From NCBI GenBank assembly GCA_009731375.1, contig BJOX01000350.1:317684-359404 (forward strand): a DNA stretch of 41,721 nt, written 5' to 3'. Shown here piece after piece: positions 1 to 12,055 of this stretch. Below the pieces are notes generated by a model. That model saw nothing but the letters and a program-made list of their open reading frames with translations, was not told the origin of the DNA and made no database searches. Source of the DNA: Paulinella micropora. Taxonomy: Eukaryota > Cercozoa > Imbricatea > Euglyphida. Position 1 is the first letter of the stretch; each line of letters starts with the position of its first letter. The position numbers were made by a program, and so were the translations under genes.

Positions 1-18
1 AATGGTGTGATGTAGAGT

Positions 19-3000
19 GTGCTGGTCAGGGAAGAGAACGTCATCGACTTCAGCGTGCTATGCAACTTCGATTCAATGCTTCCGTTGGCTCCAGAGTCTA
101 AGGAGATGCCAAGCAGGAAATACTCCATCGATGACTTTGAGGATTCGACCACGCCTGTATACCAAGTCATGGGATTGCTGCCGCCGATGGTGTACCGACA
201 TCGTAAGAAGCCTTCACGTCCTTACAGCATGAAGAAACGCAACCCAGGCAGCGTCAAGCTGCAGAGGCCTGCGGCGTTCGAGAAGTATTTGGGCATGACT
301 TTTACGGAGCTTCAACACTTGGTGAATTCAGTTTGTTGCGACAAATGGAAGTGCTACTCATTTGTAGATACGCGTGATGTCATGGAGGCACGAGCGAAGA
401 CTTGTTCTATGTCTTTGAGCGAGCTATACAGTTGGGCTGTCGGCCAACTGGAGGCTATGCAGAAAAACGATGGCTCATTTCAGTACATGTACCAGACTGA
501 GGCTATTTGCAGAGCGGCTTGGCAGCGAATTCACGCGGTCAGCACTGCAGTATTGAACAGAGCCCACAAGCTCTTGGCGAACAACAACAAGGTCTTTGCG
601 AAGCTGTCGTCCGCACAGCCAGTCACTGAAGATCTTGTGGCGGTGCTGCTTTGTGAGAAATTTTCGACCAGCCCAGAAATATGCAGCGACGGCAAATGGA
701 AGCTTCAAGAGATGGCGCGTGACGCTGGTGTCCACGAATACGTGCGCGACAACTGGAAGGACATCGTTGAGCGGTATGCAAACGGGATCTGCGAAAGCAT
801 CCGCGCTGACAGACCGCCTTCGAGTGTGACGATAAACAAGGTTTGGACGGCTGACTTTTCGCAAGTTGAGTTCATCAGGGGTAATTTCGCATTGATCGTG
901 TTGTTCCAGTCTCACACTGTTACGTTTGTGTTTTAGATGGTGATTTTGCCAAGTGTGAATTTTGCACTGAGCTGGCAGCGGAGCATTCGATAGGTTTCAA
1001 GACGGAAACTGATGCTCAGGACTGGCGTCGGAGAAGTCGATTGCATAGCAAGTTGCATCGAGAAGCCCGGGTAGCCAGCATGATTCGAAAGAAGGGTGCC
1101 CCTGTCGACCAACATTCCACTGTGATTTCAACTGACATGAAACCTCCATTCAAAGTTCCTTCTTGCCGCCGCAGAGCAAAAGACTTCAAGGGGAAAATAG
1201 TCTTCAGGCTATGTCTTGGCATGACTACCTGTTACACGACCGACACTCATTTCGTTTTTGCGTATCTCGAAGGCGCAGTGGAGCATAACGTGAACAGCAA
1301 TATCACTATGCTGGCTTCGATTCTGCATTGGGAGCTGTGGGATCGACGCACTATGGCATCGTGGAAGCTGTACCTGGAATGGGATGGAGCAGGCGACAAC
1401 ACAGCGTGGGCCATGCTTGGCTTTGCCTCTGATATTGTCGACAGAGATGTCAGGGGAGAAGTCCAGACTCATCGAAAGCCTCCAGGGCACGGTCACGACG
1501 GCGACGACCAAGACTTCAGGGTGATGGACATTGGTTTGAAAAGCTCGTTCTTCGTTACCAACATCGCCCAAGCTCTCTTCAAGGCCATGTTGGCCTTCAA
1601 AACCAAGCGAGATCGCTACGTGCTGTTGATTCTCGGCTGCAACTACGACTGGCAAACTCATTACAGTCCCTGCATGAACAAGCACATCAAGCACTACAAC
1701 AGGCCGTTGGCATACCGAATCAAGAAGCTGGAGCCGGGAGCGCTTCCGACTGCGGAGATCAAGACATGGGGGGATGCCCAAAAGGAGTGGCACGGGGAGC
1801 ACGACAACGTGAAAGGGGCGCCACTTCAACTGTTCGTCAAGCGTCCAGGTCAATTTTCATCATTTCTTTTCCTTGGCTGTGTTGTTCATAGACAACGTTA
1901 ATATTACTGTAACATACTCATTCTCCTTATTCTGTGTGTTTTTTTCTTTCAGAGACTGACCTTCCACTGAAGCTCCCTGTCGGCCACTTTGTCAATCCCC
2001 GACTCAAAAAAGATATTCGGTATCTGGCATCCAAATACTGTGGTGAGGATGAAAAGGCATGGATCGAGGAGATGCTTGCGGGTAAGAATCTCACCAGAAT
2101 TGAATTCGACGGTGAGTACATGGACGGTGGATTGCCCGGCCGTCCAGCACACATGTCCTGCACTGACGCGAAGGGGACGGAGTGGAGAGTAGAGTTTCGC
2201 CTCATCGACGAACTTCCTGTCAACTTTTGGGAGTTGCCGCCCAATCGTAAAGAAAAGATGGAAGGTCTCACGCGGCTGACACAGGAAGAGTTAATGTCGT
2301 TACTGCGAACTTACTTTTGCAACGACAGAGAGGCGCCTGCACATCCAAAGCGGGTCGGCGCGAGGGAGCTCACTGCAGAGGAGAAGTTCGCACAGGATGT
2401 GGCTTTCAACTTTGCCTCAGCACCGTGGCGTAAGGTGTCGCTACTTCTTAGCGAAGCAGCAGACAAGGAAGCCTTTGCGGCGAGCCAAATGGTGATAAAG
2501 GAGCTCAAGTATTGGCTTCGAATGCATGGCGTATCCACCCAAGACGGAGATCGCAAACAATTCAAAAAGGCTCAGCTTATCGACGTGGCATGGAGCCATT
2601 TTCAGGTTTGTGATTGCGGCCTCCAGGATGAGCTCTCTGCTGATGCTGCAGCTCCAGCACCTCAGCATGCTTCGGATTCAGACGGAGATGGTCGATTTTC
2701 ATTTCTCATAGCTAGTATAATTGTATGCTCTGCTATGTATCGTAGCTGCATGATGATTACATTGTGTTGGTAGTAGCTGGGGTAGCGAATGGCATTGGTA
2801 GTGGCGCTCGCGGTCGTCGAGCAGGTCGGGGACGTCGCCGCAAACGCAGGGCTGCTAATGCGCAAAGGGGACGAGGAGTCTATCGCAAGCGCGCACGTGA
2901 ACCGCGCGAATCAGAGACAGAGCCATCGCGGCGCAGGCGCCGTCGAGTTCCTGGTCCGGAACCGTGGGAATGCACCATCTGCCACTATGAAAACGAGGAG

Positions 3001-3090
3001 GGAGGCGACAGGTGTGGCCTCTGCTCGTGGGATGATCAATCAACGAGCGACCAATCAACGAGCTCAGATTCGGATCTGCCGCTCCTGTAG
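19..3090 (+). CDS. Four-exon DUF7869-like protein with C-terminal RanBP2-type zinc finger
   Basis: Four exons join in frame: 19-880, 937-1848, 1953-2690 and 2774-3090, all with GT-AG introns in phase 1, giving about 942 codons and a TAG at 3088-3090. Numbering from position 19, a Cys pair FAKCEFC lies at 291-297, an acidic WDGAGDN at 436-442 and GHGHDGDDQD at 471-480. Their order and spacing recall the DUF7869 family, which is common in transposon-like genes of marine eukaryotes. Residues 902-921 match the RanBP2 finger W-x-C-x2-C-x3-N-x6-C-x2-C. An Arg-rich stretch and a Ser-rich tail surround it. Position 19 is GTG and an in-frame TAG sits just upstream at 13-15, directly after an AG, so the first exon shown may be internal and the true start may lie outside the window. 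The function is unknown. The family call is by eye; the gene structure is well supported. Confidence 0.7.
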
Positions 3091-3917
3091 AAGTCCTCCA
3101 ATCTACAAACGTGGAAGTTTTTATGTACATCCGCCTGCAATCGTGCGTCTGAATATGTTTCGCGTGTTTATTTAGGTATCTGAACAGGCGCTTGGGTCAT
3201 CGCCCACTTTTTCGTTTGATTTGAAATTGATCTGATTGTAGAGCATATAAGGTAGCTAGTATTAAAGAAAAGCATTTTGATTGCATCTGTTTTGTATGAA
3301 CCTAGTTGCTGTCACGTCCTCACTGACAATCCCTTTATTCACCCCACACACCCACCCACACTCCACCCCCTTCATCTCTCACCCTTCTAAAAGCATCTTT
3401 CTAAGGAAATTAAACAATAATATAATAATGATATGGTAATAGTAGCAGTAATAATCATAAAGCTAATAAGAACAGGTGCATCACATCGGACTTACATCGA
3501 TTCCTCACCTCCGCCCCTACCCCTACCCTACCGACACGTCCCCCTACCTAAAAAAAACTAAGTCCGCAAGCTAATTTGTGAGTAGAAGTGAGGAAAATAA
3601 AGTGAAATAATGCTATAATGATAAATAAAGCTGGTTTCCTTTGTTATCGCAACGGCACGCTGTTATATTCTGATTGCAGACACCAAAAAAACATAGAAAA
3701 ATCATCGTAAAACGTGGTTTCGGACCGGTCAAAAATCAGTCTTTTTTTTAAGTTAAAGTGATTTAATATTAATAAAAACACTTTTTGTTATCATTCCTAT
3801 TCTTTCTACAAACAGTGGAAGCAATATAAATAAGCTCCTGTTAGTTTGGGAGAAATTGACATAATGTCTTGAAAATTTTCGGAAAAAGTGACCCCCCCTA
3901 GTTAGCCGTTTTCTTTG
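3091..3917. other. AT-rich intergenic region, possible 3-prime UTR
   Basis: There is no convincing reading frame on either strand. An ATTAAA at 3261-3266 could be the polyadenylation signal of the preceding gene. A pyrimidine-rich block at about 3330-3550 holds a few CCCTA units, too few to call telomeric. Confidence 0.5.
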
Positions 3918-4200
3918 TTATATCCCGTCCTTAACGGACCCCAAGCGAAAGGCCATGAGGGGTTTGGACTGTCGGCTAGGGATTGGAATAGGATCATCGA
4001 TCACCCGATCCAAACATCTCTCCACCACATGACGGTGGGATGGATTGGAAGGATAATCGTAATGTCTTCGCCCCGGTCTAGGCGGTCGGATAATATTTTG
4101 GGCACCGCCGTTAAGCTTTCCGGCTTTATCGGATCTGTGCCTTGGTACCATTGCTTCAGCTTTAGCATGACGTGATCATCCTCCGTCAGCCTTTTGGAAG
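3918..4200 (-). pseudogene. Element 1 C-terminal conserved domain, frameshifted
   Basis: Two overlapping frames carry one domain: the first (to about 4001) ends with DITIILPIHPTVMWW, and the second (to 3918) has LDRVIDDPIPIPSRQ and RLGS. Element 2 has the same elements in a single frame: FSIILPFHDKALW, then LDRMVDYPIPVPSRK and RLG. The match sets the homology between the two elements and places a one-base shift near 4030. The domain is not recognised; it lacks reverse transcriptase or integrase motifs. The element appears to end here. Confidence 0.5.
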
Positions 4201-5328
4201 CGTGGTATACCAGACTCGTTTGACCCGTACGTATTGGTGAACCCCCTTGTTCAGTTGACCCGGCTGATCGAAGCCATGCCACGAGTCTTCCTGACGCTTC
4301 AGGAGTAAGATCTGAGCTTCCCTCTTGACTGCAAGTTCTCCAAAGTCCTCCCATGGGCCGGGTGGCTTGTCTTCCGGCTCTGGGATGTATACATTGGCGT
4401 ACACCCATGCCGTACCCTGTGGGGTAAGACGAGGTTGCTCGGCGAGGTCTCCATCATAGGGTAATGGAGGGGCCGGTGGTATCAGTGTGACCTGGGCCCT
4501 ACCGCCATATGGATGCTGTCGTGGGAGGTCCGTTTCCGATTTTAGGATCGGGAATTCAGACTCATGTCGTCCACGTCCATATTTGATGATATCCTGTCCC
4601 AGCATAAGCTGCGCATCCATCATTTTGAGATCGGGTTTGCCCAAAACGATAGTGCCTGGGAAGGCCGGGACGACCAAGACATGAACGGTGTAAGACATCC
4701 CAGACGGGAATTCGACTGTCAACGGGACATGTCCTACGATCGCGCTCCGTTCGTCGTTGGCACCCCGGATATATCCGAGCGGGCCTGTCTTAGTAAAATC
4801 AAACAGACGTCCATATTTGTCTATGAAACGTTTGCCCGCGAATGTGATTTGGCCCATGCTATCATTTCCGGTATCTAGGTAGCCCTTGAGCTCTTTCCAG
4901 TATAATCTGGTGTAGCTCATGTCCCGTGCCTCCGCCGGTGGGAGGTCTACCGGTTCGGCTCGGGTTGTCAATGCATGTCTTAACTCTGTCTCGGCGAACT
5001 GTCGCGCTTGTGATCGCGCCGTCACTCTGAGTCGGTCAGAGTCGTGCAATGGAGTGAGACCCATTTGGCGAATGACTGTCGGGGCGATGGCTTTGTCACC
5101 CCTTGTGGCGGATAGGACCATAGTGGTCGCCACTTGGAAAGGTGAAGGGGTGTATTCGACCGGCAGTGATGGGACAGCCTTGTCGTCGGGACGTGGTATG
5201 CGTGGATGATTGACATCAGATCTAATGACCGTACCCCCTGTAAGACTGGTACGCCGATCTAATAGGGTCGGCCCTGAGTATATATTATAAGATCGTGCCC
5301 CTGCATATACTTTATTTACCTTGTTCAC
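4186..5328 (-). pseudogene. Element 1 retropepsin-like aspartic protease
   Basis: In the 380-residue frame read from 5328, residues 150-156 are YLDTGND, the catalytic D-T-G loop of retropepsins (D codon at 4875-4873). About 75 residues later comes TIVLGKPDL (226-234), which fits the conserved hydrophobic-hydrophobic-G motif of the second half of the fold. A retropepsin acts as a homodimer to cut the Gag polyprotein. The active-site residues are intact. The region C-terminal to residue 240 is proline-rich and resembles the linker in element 2. The first codon is GTG, so the frame is presumably entered from upstream. It ends at 4186; the downstream domain continues in other frames. Confidence 0.6.
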
Positions 5329-5578
5329 AAAAGGGGCGGGTTTTTCTATTTGCCGGACACTGATAGGCCTCGCGCGTCTTACGCGAGGGTCCGAGTGCTT
5401 ATTGGGTGCCCCCCATCACATATACTTGATGTGATCGTGTCAGGATCTACAGCCGGCGTCGCCTTTGCGACGGTGTCTTTGGGTAAGGGATTGGGTAAAC
5501 CGACCTCTATGGTAAGGTTAGCGACCGTGTCCGGCTCGTTCGGTACACGCTCCCGACGGTTGTCGTCGCTACCCATCA

Positions 5579-6733
5579 CTATATCCTTATCCCTCGTCTC
5601 AACGTATCCTCTATCGGTGAGGTCGTAGCCTCTATGGGACTATACAGAGTTTCGGTCGGCGATTGGGCCGGGACCGTGAAAAGAAGAGTCGGAGCCACTA
5701 CGGTAGGCTGCTCTGCGGCTGTCCCCATGGCGGGCGCCTTAGTTTGCCGGCCAGCACATGGCGTATCTGTCCCAATCAGGAGCAAGGAGAACGCTCCCGA
5801 GGGCGAGGCACCACGTGTCGTTGACTCGGGTGTGGACGCATTGGGCGGCCCACGGTTATTTATTCTTAGGTTTCTTGTTTCCCGTCTTCGCCTTTTTGAC
5901 GCTTTCATGGAGCATAGGGGCATCTGAGGTCTGAGAGGATGTGTATGTGTATGTAAGGTACCGATCAGGTGTTCTTTCCCAGGCATATAGCATGCCACTT
6001 CGTCGTACTTCCTGCCCTGGCTTCGGTACCTTTCCACCCGAGCTTTGGCCTCGGTTGAGTACTGGGCCAGCCAGGGCGGGTCTTGCCCGGGCGGCAAGAA
6101 GTACGTCCCATCGGTATGGACGTCGGGAATTCGGATGCCTTCGTTGTGGTTGTCCTTAGGGTTGAGGACCCATTTGCCATCCCTCTTCACCTTGGATCGC
6201 CCCACGTACCAACGGTGGATATACCATTTTATTGGTCCCACCCGTTCTTGACCCTGGCGTGGGTGTTGGTATTGACAAGAATTTGACCATTGGCACGGGG
6301 CGACCCACAGTCGGCTGTCCTCAAGCGGGTTGAAGATGACCGCATGCATCATATAATCACAGCACTCCGCACCTGGGCTTTTGTGCCACGGTCCCGCAAT
6401 GGTCTCGTTAAAAAGGCCAAACGAGCAATTGTACCGGCCCGGGATCGGTGGGAGGTGAGATAGCGTTTTGACCACGCCGCTGTCACCGAGCTTTCTCTTG
6501 CCCGACTTACCCTCGGATGTGGGCCCGCCCCTTGTAGGAGGGTACGGAACCGGGGCGGCGACAACGGTGGTGGAGATGCGAACCCAGAGGAAGGGTAATA
6601 CTGGTAGGACATGGGCGGTGGAGGAGGAGGCATTGGCGGTGGGGGAGGCAGATATGGGAGTGCCGTCCCGCCAGCCGGAGGCATCGAGTTGAACGTGCCG
6701 GTGGCCGGGGTGGCCGAGTTGGTCGCCCCCCAA
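5579..6733 (-). pseudogene. Element 1 proline-rich linker and Cys/His finger region
   Basis: The frame beginning at 6733 carries a Cys/His cluster at residues 124-157 ending C147-x5-C153-x3-H157, the spacing of the second half of a CCCH finger. Element 2 shows the same C-x5-C-x3-H half at 17044-17030. A neighbouring frame (6684-6480) is strongly proline-rich and is probably the real frame for the first 60 residues, so a shift near 6550 is likely. The part after the finger is Trp/Tyr-rich (IKWYIHRWYVGRSK), then basic and low in complexity. The likely role is nucleic-acid binding by a Gag-like protein; this is inferred. Confidence 0.45.
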
Positions 6734-6758
6734 ATGGAAGTGAGGGCGATGGAGGGGT

Positions 6759-7550
6759 CTACGACGAGCTAGAGGAGCTCGAGGAGCTATAGGGGCTCCT
6801 GGACGAGCAAGACCACGATTGACGGCGGTTGGACCAGCTGCTGCCGGTCACGAAAGTCCACACGTCAAACGCTTGGCCCGGTTTGGCCTGGTGGTCCTCG
6901 AGCGTGCTACCCGTGATCGTCATTGCTCTAAGCAGGACATCGGCCCGCTTGGCTCTTTCGGTTTTGTCCGAGGTAAAGACACCGGTAGCAAAGGTACTGC
7001 TTGTCCAGTGGGATACTTCGCACATACGGTCTGTTCGAAACCGCACGATTTTGAAGTTCGTGTTATCCAAGTCCTGAGCTTTGGTTAGGACATTCCGGAC
7101 GAACGTCTCGCCATCAGTCCGCCCTTGTTGTGGCTCGGCTTTCACTATCCCACTCAGGACTGCCAACAGCAACGAAGCGAAATCGGTCTTCACTAAGTTG
7201 GTTAACAGTTTCTGTGGGAGATCGATGATGGACGAAATTGCCACCTCGTCTTCCCACATCCGCCTGGCGGCGTACTGGACAAGGTCGACAGCAATATGGG
7301 GGAACATGATGTAGCCCCAGTCTGCCGTGGATATGAACTGGCGGAGCATGTGATGTGGAAGCTGGTCGAGTGTGAGTTTCCCCTGCCTCACACCAGCCTC
7401 GCCAGTCATCTGCCAAGTAGGCCAGTCCGTGGTGAGTAGCGTCTGAGATGGCCACCCACCCACAAGCTTAAGACTGTTCAGCAGTTGCTTCACATCGGCT
7501 ACCGTAAGTGCGTGACTGGCCACGATCCGATCCAGGGCAGCATAAGCCAT
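6759..7550 (-). pseudogene. Element 1 second Gag-like segment with Ser tail
   Basis: 263 residues starting at the ATG of the TAATG overlap. The sequence is mostly helical in character, with several Trp residues and DWPTWQMTGEAG near residue 42. It ends in a run of Ser encoded by alternating Ser codons, then TAG. No known domain is recognised. It sits between the helical Gag part and the proline-rich/finger part, as a capsid C-terminal portion would. The separate frame means that it is either the product of a one-base loss or a reinitiated second ORF. Confidence 0.4.
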
Positions 7551-8437
7551 TAGGAGCTTACCTCTCGATACTGGAGTCTCGCACTTTGCGTGTGTGCTGC
7601 AAAGTCAAAGTTGACATGGTCACGGACGGCTCGCAACGCCGCGTCCACCCGTTTATGGCTGGCGTCCTCAGTCTTTGTCTTAGGTGGGCGATGGCGTTCG
7701 ATGGGTGCATCCCTATCTATGTTTTCATCCATCATATTCCGTCGACTTGATACACGACGAAAAGTGATTATCGAGCTACCCCCCGGTGTGGAGGCAGTGC
7801 GATCGTCACCCAATGCATGTACGGCTATTTGGATCCGTAGGCAGTCGGAAATGGCTTGGAGGATGAGGTCTACCACAGTGAGGTAGTTGGTTACATAGAG
7901 GGCCGCGTCAAGGAAAAACACGAGGTCGTCATAGGCTGGGGAGGTCGGTGGGATTATGGCATCCCGCCAGTGTTTTTGTTCCATCAAATTACGTTCCCAC
8001 ATCCCAGTGACGTTCTCGAGTCCCTTGAGGGTGACTACGGCCCTTGTCGTGAGGTTGGCCTGGACACGGTTTAGGTAGTTGGCATCGGGCCAATACAGAG
8101 TGTCCACGCCAGCGGCATCAGGTGCAGTTACGGCAGTGATAATGGCTGTTTGTTCACTAGCGTATTTGCTGCAAGGGAGTGTTTGCCTTAGGCGTGGGAC
8201 TTGTTGGTGGTATGTTTACCAAGCCTCATCAAAAAGCCTGTCGCGACACATACATAAGTCCTCCCAAAGTGTTATAAGGTCCACTATCGATTTGGGTTCT
8301 ATGAACCGTGGGTTAGTGGACATTAAGCCAAGCACCTTGTCTTTTCCCTCCACCACACATGGTTGCTCGGGTCCAATGGTTGATGTCCCCATACATATTG
8401 TTATGGATATGAGGGGGCTGCGAGAGGGAAATGGCAC
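7550..8437 (-). pseudogene. Element 1 Gag-like helical domain, one in-frame TAA
   Basis: One frame runs from 8437 to 7550 and is interrupted only by TAA at 8216-8218. The residues on both sides look coding and the frame does not change, so a single substitution would explain the stop. The segment around 7850-7760 (hydrophobic helices, LDAALYVTNYL then LILQAIS) resembles a helical segment of element 2 near 18300, which supports homology. It is followed by an Arg/Lys/Asp-rich stretch. It ends in TAATG, where the stop overlaps the ATG of the next segment by one base. A Gag (capsid-like) role is inferred from position upstream of the finger and protease. Confidence 0.45.
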
Positions 8438-8562
8438 TGGTTCGCAGGGTCAACTGGGGATGCTGGCCATCCCGTGGGTCCCGTCATGTCCAAACTAGTC
8501 TGAGGGACAGGGATGACAGGGATTGTGGTTCGGGTCAAGATAAATGCGACCCCAGCCTCTCT

Positions 8563-8754
8563 TCATGGGGACTGTGGGATAGGTGCAGCATTTTTGGCAT
8601 CACGACCGAATATATCGGCACGATTCGGCACGGGTGTTTGGAAGGGACCAGCCCCAGTGATCATGTCGTCAGCTTGACCTTGGTTGTCCATAGCTGATCG
8701 ATCAGCCTCTTGTGTGGGCGAGTCCCACATACCAGCCATTATGGGTTCGTTCAC
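8563..8754 (-). pseudogene. Element 1 N-terminal Gag-like fragment
   Basis: A 63-residue segment that starts with ATG and is rich in Asp, Asn, Pro and Gln, as the disordered N-termini of Gag-like proteins often are. It stops at 8563. The next plausible coding segment resumes by 8437 in another frame, so the reading frame is broken between them. No family is recognised; it is assigned to element 1 from position, strand and spacing. Confidence 0.35.
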
Positions 8755-10990
8755 TTGGGTCGTTTCCTTTTGGGGATACGCCGTGCACGAACTGGTGGCG
8801 AAGTGTCAGTGTGTGGGACAAGGTGTCTTCTGGCAGACGTCTTGTTTGGAGTGTCAGCAGCTTATTTTTGTGCAAGACGTCAGCTGTTGGCCGTCTTGAT
8901 ATTTAAGCAGCGTGTGGCTTGGTCGGTAGGTTGGTTCGTTCGTTGTCTGTATAGAGACAGTTGTTATTGTTATTATTATTATTATTATTATTGTTATTAT
9001 TTTTCTTTCGGTGTGCGTGTGTAAGCAAGTGATAGGATGCGTGTAGATAGGTTTGAGATTACTCACCCCCCTTTGGTAGGGCAACCTCACGCCTTGCGAC
9101 ACACTTGCCAGTTGAATTGGAACTGGGGCGCCCTACAATTACAAGCACGACTCCGTAACTGAGAGGTAGGGAGGAAACGATCTGAAATAGTCAGAAGTGA
9201 TGGCCCCTTTTCCCAATAGGAAGGTGAAAAGGATTAGGCAGCTGGTTGCTCAAGCGTTTCGTATCGTTTGGAACCCTCGGTAGGGTATCCAATCCCAGGT
9301 TGGGACTCCTTAGTTTCCCTTTTCAGCTTAGGAAGTTCTGTGTGTGTGTGGGATAGAACGAACCTACCGAGTGCGAAGTAGGTAAGGACTCCTTGGTGAG
9401 CCACAATAGGAGCACTGCTGTGAAATCCTGACCCTAGGTGACCTGTTGGATATAGGTGGGTGAGGAGGGAGTGAAGTGTGGAGGTAGGGGAGCGATTTGT
9501 TGCTTGAAATTTTCGACGAAATGGAATCGCCAAAAATGAACAAAGGAAACGTCTGGTTGACGTCACTCTACCTCCTTTTGTCTTGGCCTATATTCCCACT
9601 AACTAGCCTCCCTACCCCCTGCAAATAGGTTGCAATGGAGGGGCTGAGTATGAGCTAGTTTGCACAATCAGACTTTGGTGCACAGCACTCGTTTTCTGTT
9701 TTCTGTCTGTCTATGTCTGCTCTCCACTCCCTTGTGCACTTTGGATGCTTGGAAGTGGGCACGAAATAACAAAACAAGTGAGTGTTGTTGTTGGAAGACA
9801 AATTGGTTTGTCTGTGCAGTCTGTTTTGGATGATGGATAGAGGATATGACGTGGTTTGTAGGAGTGTGTGTGGGAGTTCGTTACTGTCGTATACATTTGC
9901 TCCCCTTGCCACCCAACAACCTACACTCTACCCTTCTTTCCTATCTCTCTGTTCTGTCCTCACACTATATATACGATTGGTTGTATTGTGTGGGAGGAGG
10001 AGATAGTGGGAGGGTGTGTATAGGTGTCAACAGAGATTGAGTCGTACGTGTCTGTTTGCCACACGTTCCTGCCTTTAGAATAGGCAGAAAATGAGCAAAT
10101 AGGAACAGAACACACACGTCCTCTCCTCCCCGTATTCCTCTATCTATCTTGTGCAATGGATCCTTTCTCCTTATTTATACGTTGCAAAGAATAGGGATAG
10201 CGAAGTGTCAAACTTGGCGTAAAAGAAAAACAGGTATGGGACTCCACTTTTGCCGGTTCGATGTCAAAAAGAATATATTTATTGATGCCTATCCTTTTAC
10301 TCAACCAAACCTAACAACTTCGCCAGTAACCCAATCTTCTTCACTTATATAAATAAAGACCAAAGATGGTGGGAAAATGTGGGAGACTAGCGAAGCCCAA
10401 AAACACCAGCCAGTTCCCGTTGTCCGGTCTAACGATAATATATTCTGACCTAAAAAGGGTAACGGACCTTTTGAGTAATATTACCATTATCCGGTTAAGA
10501 GTGTTATTAATAGGAACAATCTCTTATTGTGTCTGGACCGACACGGGATATTAATGAAGTAGCACATATTTACCTATCTGCGCCTACAGTACGATCAAGT
10601 GTAGAACGTAGATTGTGAGGTCTCCAGTTCTCAAACTGATAGTGTCTTTCGGTTTCTAGTTAACAGTCATAAACTTGTAGTGTCGGGTTGGTATAACTTG
10701 AAAACCCAAATTGACTTGGGATGCCTAGGCGAAAATGACTGGGAACGGCAAAAATGACAGTCAAACATTGCGTTTCCGTTCCTTGTCGACAAATTTACCG
10801 TAAAGCGTGTTTCACGGAAAATCAAGGAAAAGGCAATATATGGAGGGAAAAGGCAATGGTTAATCTTTTCTAAAAAGATCTTTGACTTAATCGTTTGAAA
10901 TCATTTCTGAACGGAATCGAAAACTAGTTAGTGAAGTCGAAACGTCGTGCAGGGTAGAATCTGATGAACCCGGTCAAAAAGAGTGACTTA
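8755..10990. other. Gene-poor region upstream of element 1
   Basis: There are no supported coding regions. A (TTA)n-type simple repeat covers about 8961-9003. The rest has many GT- and TG-rich patches and short spurious frames. It could contain the 5-prime UTR or LTR of element 1, but I could not find a second copy of any stretch to prove an LTR. Confidence 0.4.
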
Positions 10991-11166
10991 TCAACGATAA
11001 AGCTTTTGGCCGGTCGTTAAGGTGCTCAGTCGGATAGCTCCCCGCTCCCCCCCCCCAGATCTAACGGTTGAGTTGAGTTGCGTACAGAATGAGTGATTAA
11101 CGAACGAAGTATGTTGTCTCGCTAAAAAAAAGTCTTCAACAGGAAAAAGAGAGGTGGATGAGTCTC

Positions 11167-12020
11167 TTAAACCATGGGAGAGTAAAAGAATGATGCGTTT
11201 ACTGGCACGATGCGGATGATGATCAGCCGGGGCCGGATGTCCATGATCTGCAGCGGGACTGGGACAATTGAAGCGCAGTAGCGAGCAATGATATCGGGAG
11301 GCGATGTCGAGCCGTAGAAAATTAAGTGGCCGGGTATCACATAGCCAAGATGAACCAAGGAAGCACCAAGTATGCCGTGCCGATATAACCACTGATGCGT
11401 TCAATTTCGGTGAGAATAATCGTTGACCTGCAGGCACAAGAGGCGATCAAGGACTTACATGGGTACGCCGGTCATGGCGTAATGTTTCTAGGGAATGACG
11501 GTTCAAGTGGGAAAAGCGCTGGGCGGGGGGGGGGGGCGGGGGAAGCCATTACGNNNNNNNNNNCGGGTGAAGCCATTACGATGGCTACTCCTTGGACTTT
11601 GCTTGCTTGTCTTTCTGGAAGACGTGCAATGCGAAGGATTTGCCGGTGATGATGATACCTCGGAGGCGCTTAAGAACTTTGGCGGGAAGCCGACCTTTGT
11701 TCTTGTTCTTCTTGAAGGAACGGTAGAGAGGATTGGTGTCCGAAGTGATACCAAGTTGGTGGACTACGAAGTCATTTTCCTCATTTTCCGAATCCCTCGT
11801 CTAAAAGGATGTCAAACTTGACTTGGTTAAGCAACGCGAGGAGCGTGCGAAGTAGCGACAAGAAGGTATCTGTAGTGGATCTGCTTTACCAAATCCTGAA
11901 AATTCTCTACTCCCAAAACCTTGCCCGGGGCAGGAAACATCTTCCTACGTACGGAATTTCAAAAACATTGCACATCATAGTACATCTACAGGAAAACCAT
12001 CAAATTATGACTTACTTCTG
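11167..12020 (-). other. Possible minus-strand exon chain with 30-35 base introns
   Basis: On the minus strand, coding-like pieces are separated by intervals with good GT-AG ends: 11986-12015 (30 bases, donor GTAAGT), 11801-11835 (35 bases) and 11428-11458 (31 bases, donor GTAAGT). One piece after the second interval runs about 70 residues, is Lys-rich and contains LYRSFKKNKNKGRLPAK. Another begins at an ATG at 11475 and is hydrophobic (YLVLPWFILAM). Stops and one frame change break the chain, and a scaffold gap lies inside it. Plus-strand frames here look nearly as plausible, so this is only a candidate. Confidence 0.2.
11522..11575. other. Scaffold gap with overlapping ends
   Basis: Ten N at 11554-11563 lie between two copies of GAAGCCATTACG, next to a G-rich run. 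This looks like two contig ends that overlap but were not merged. Confidence 0.8.
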
Positions 12021-12055
12021 CTTGGCCCCGGGACTCAACGTTGTTGCAAGCCAAC

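Larger units (their letters stand above)
3918..8754 (-). mobile_element. Element 1: decayed Gag-protease retroelement
   Basis: Minus-strand reading segments follow one another from 8754 down to 3918: Gag-like helical regions, a proline-rich linker, a Cys/His finger, a retropepsin domain and a C-terminal domain shared with element 2. The segments lie in different frames, with small overlaps. Most shifts are consistent with loss of one base. No reverse transcriptase, RNase H or integrase was recognised on either side, and no LTR pair was found by eye. It could be a non-autonomous Gag-Pro element, a truncated LTR or DIRS-like element, or a relic whose pol was lost. Confidence 0.6.

Noticed and set aside
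3505-3535. CCCTA units as an interstitial telomere
   Set aside because: Only about three imperfect units within a pyrimidine-rich stretch.
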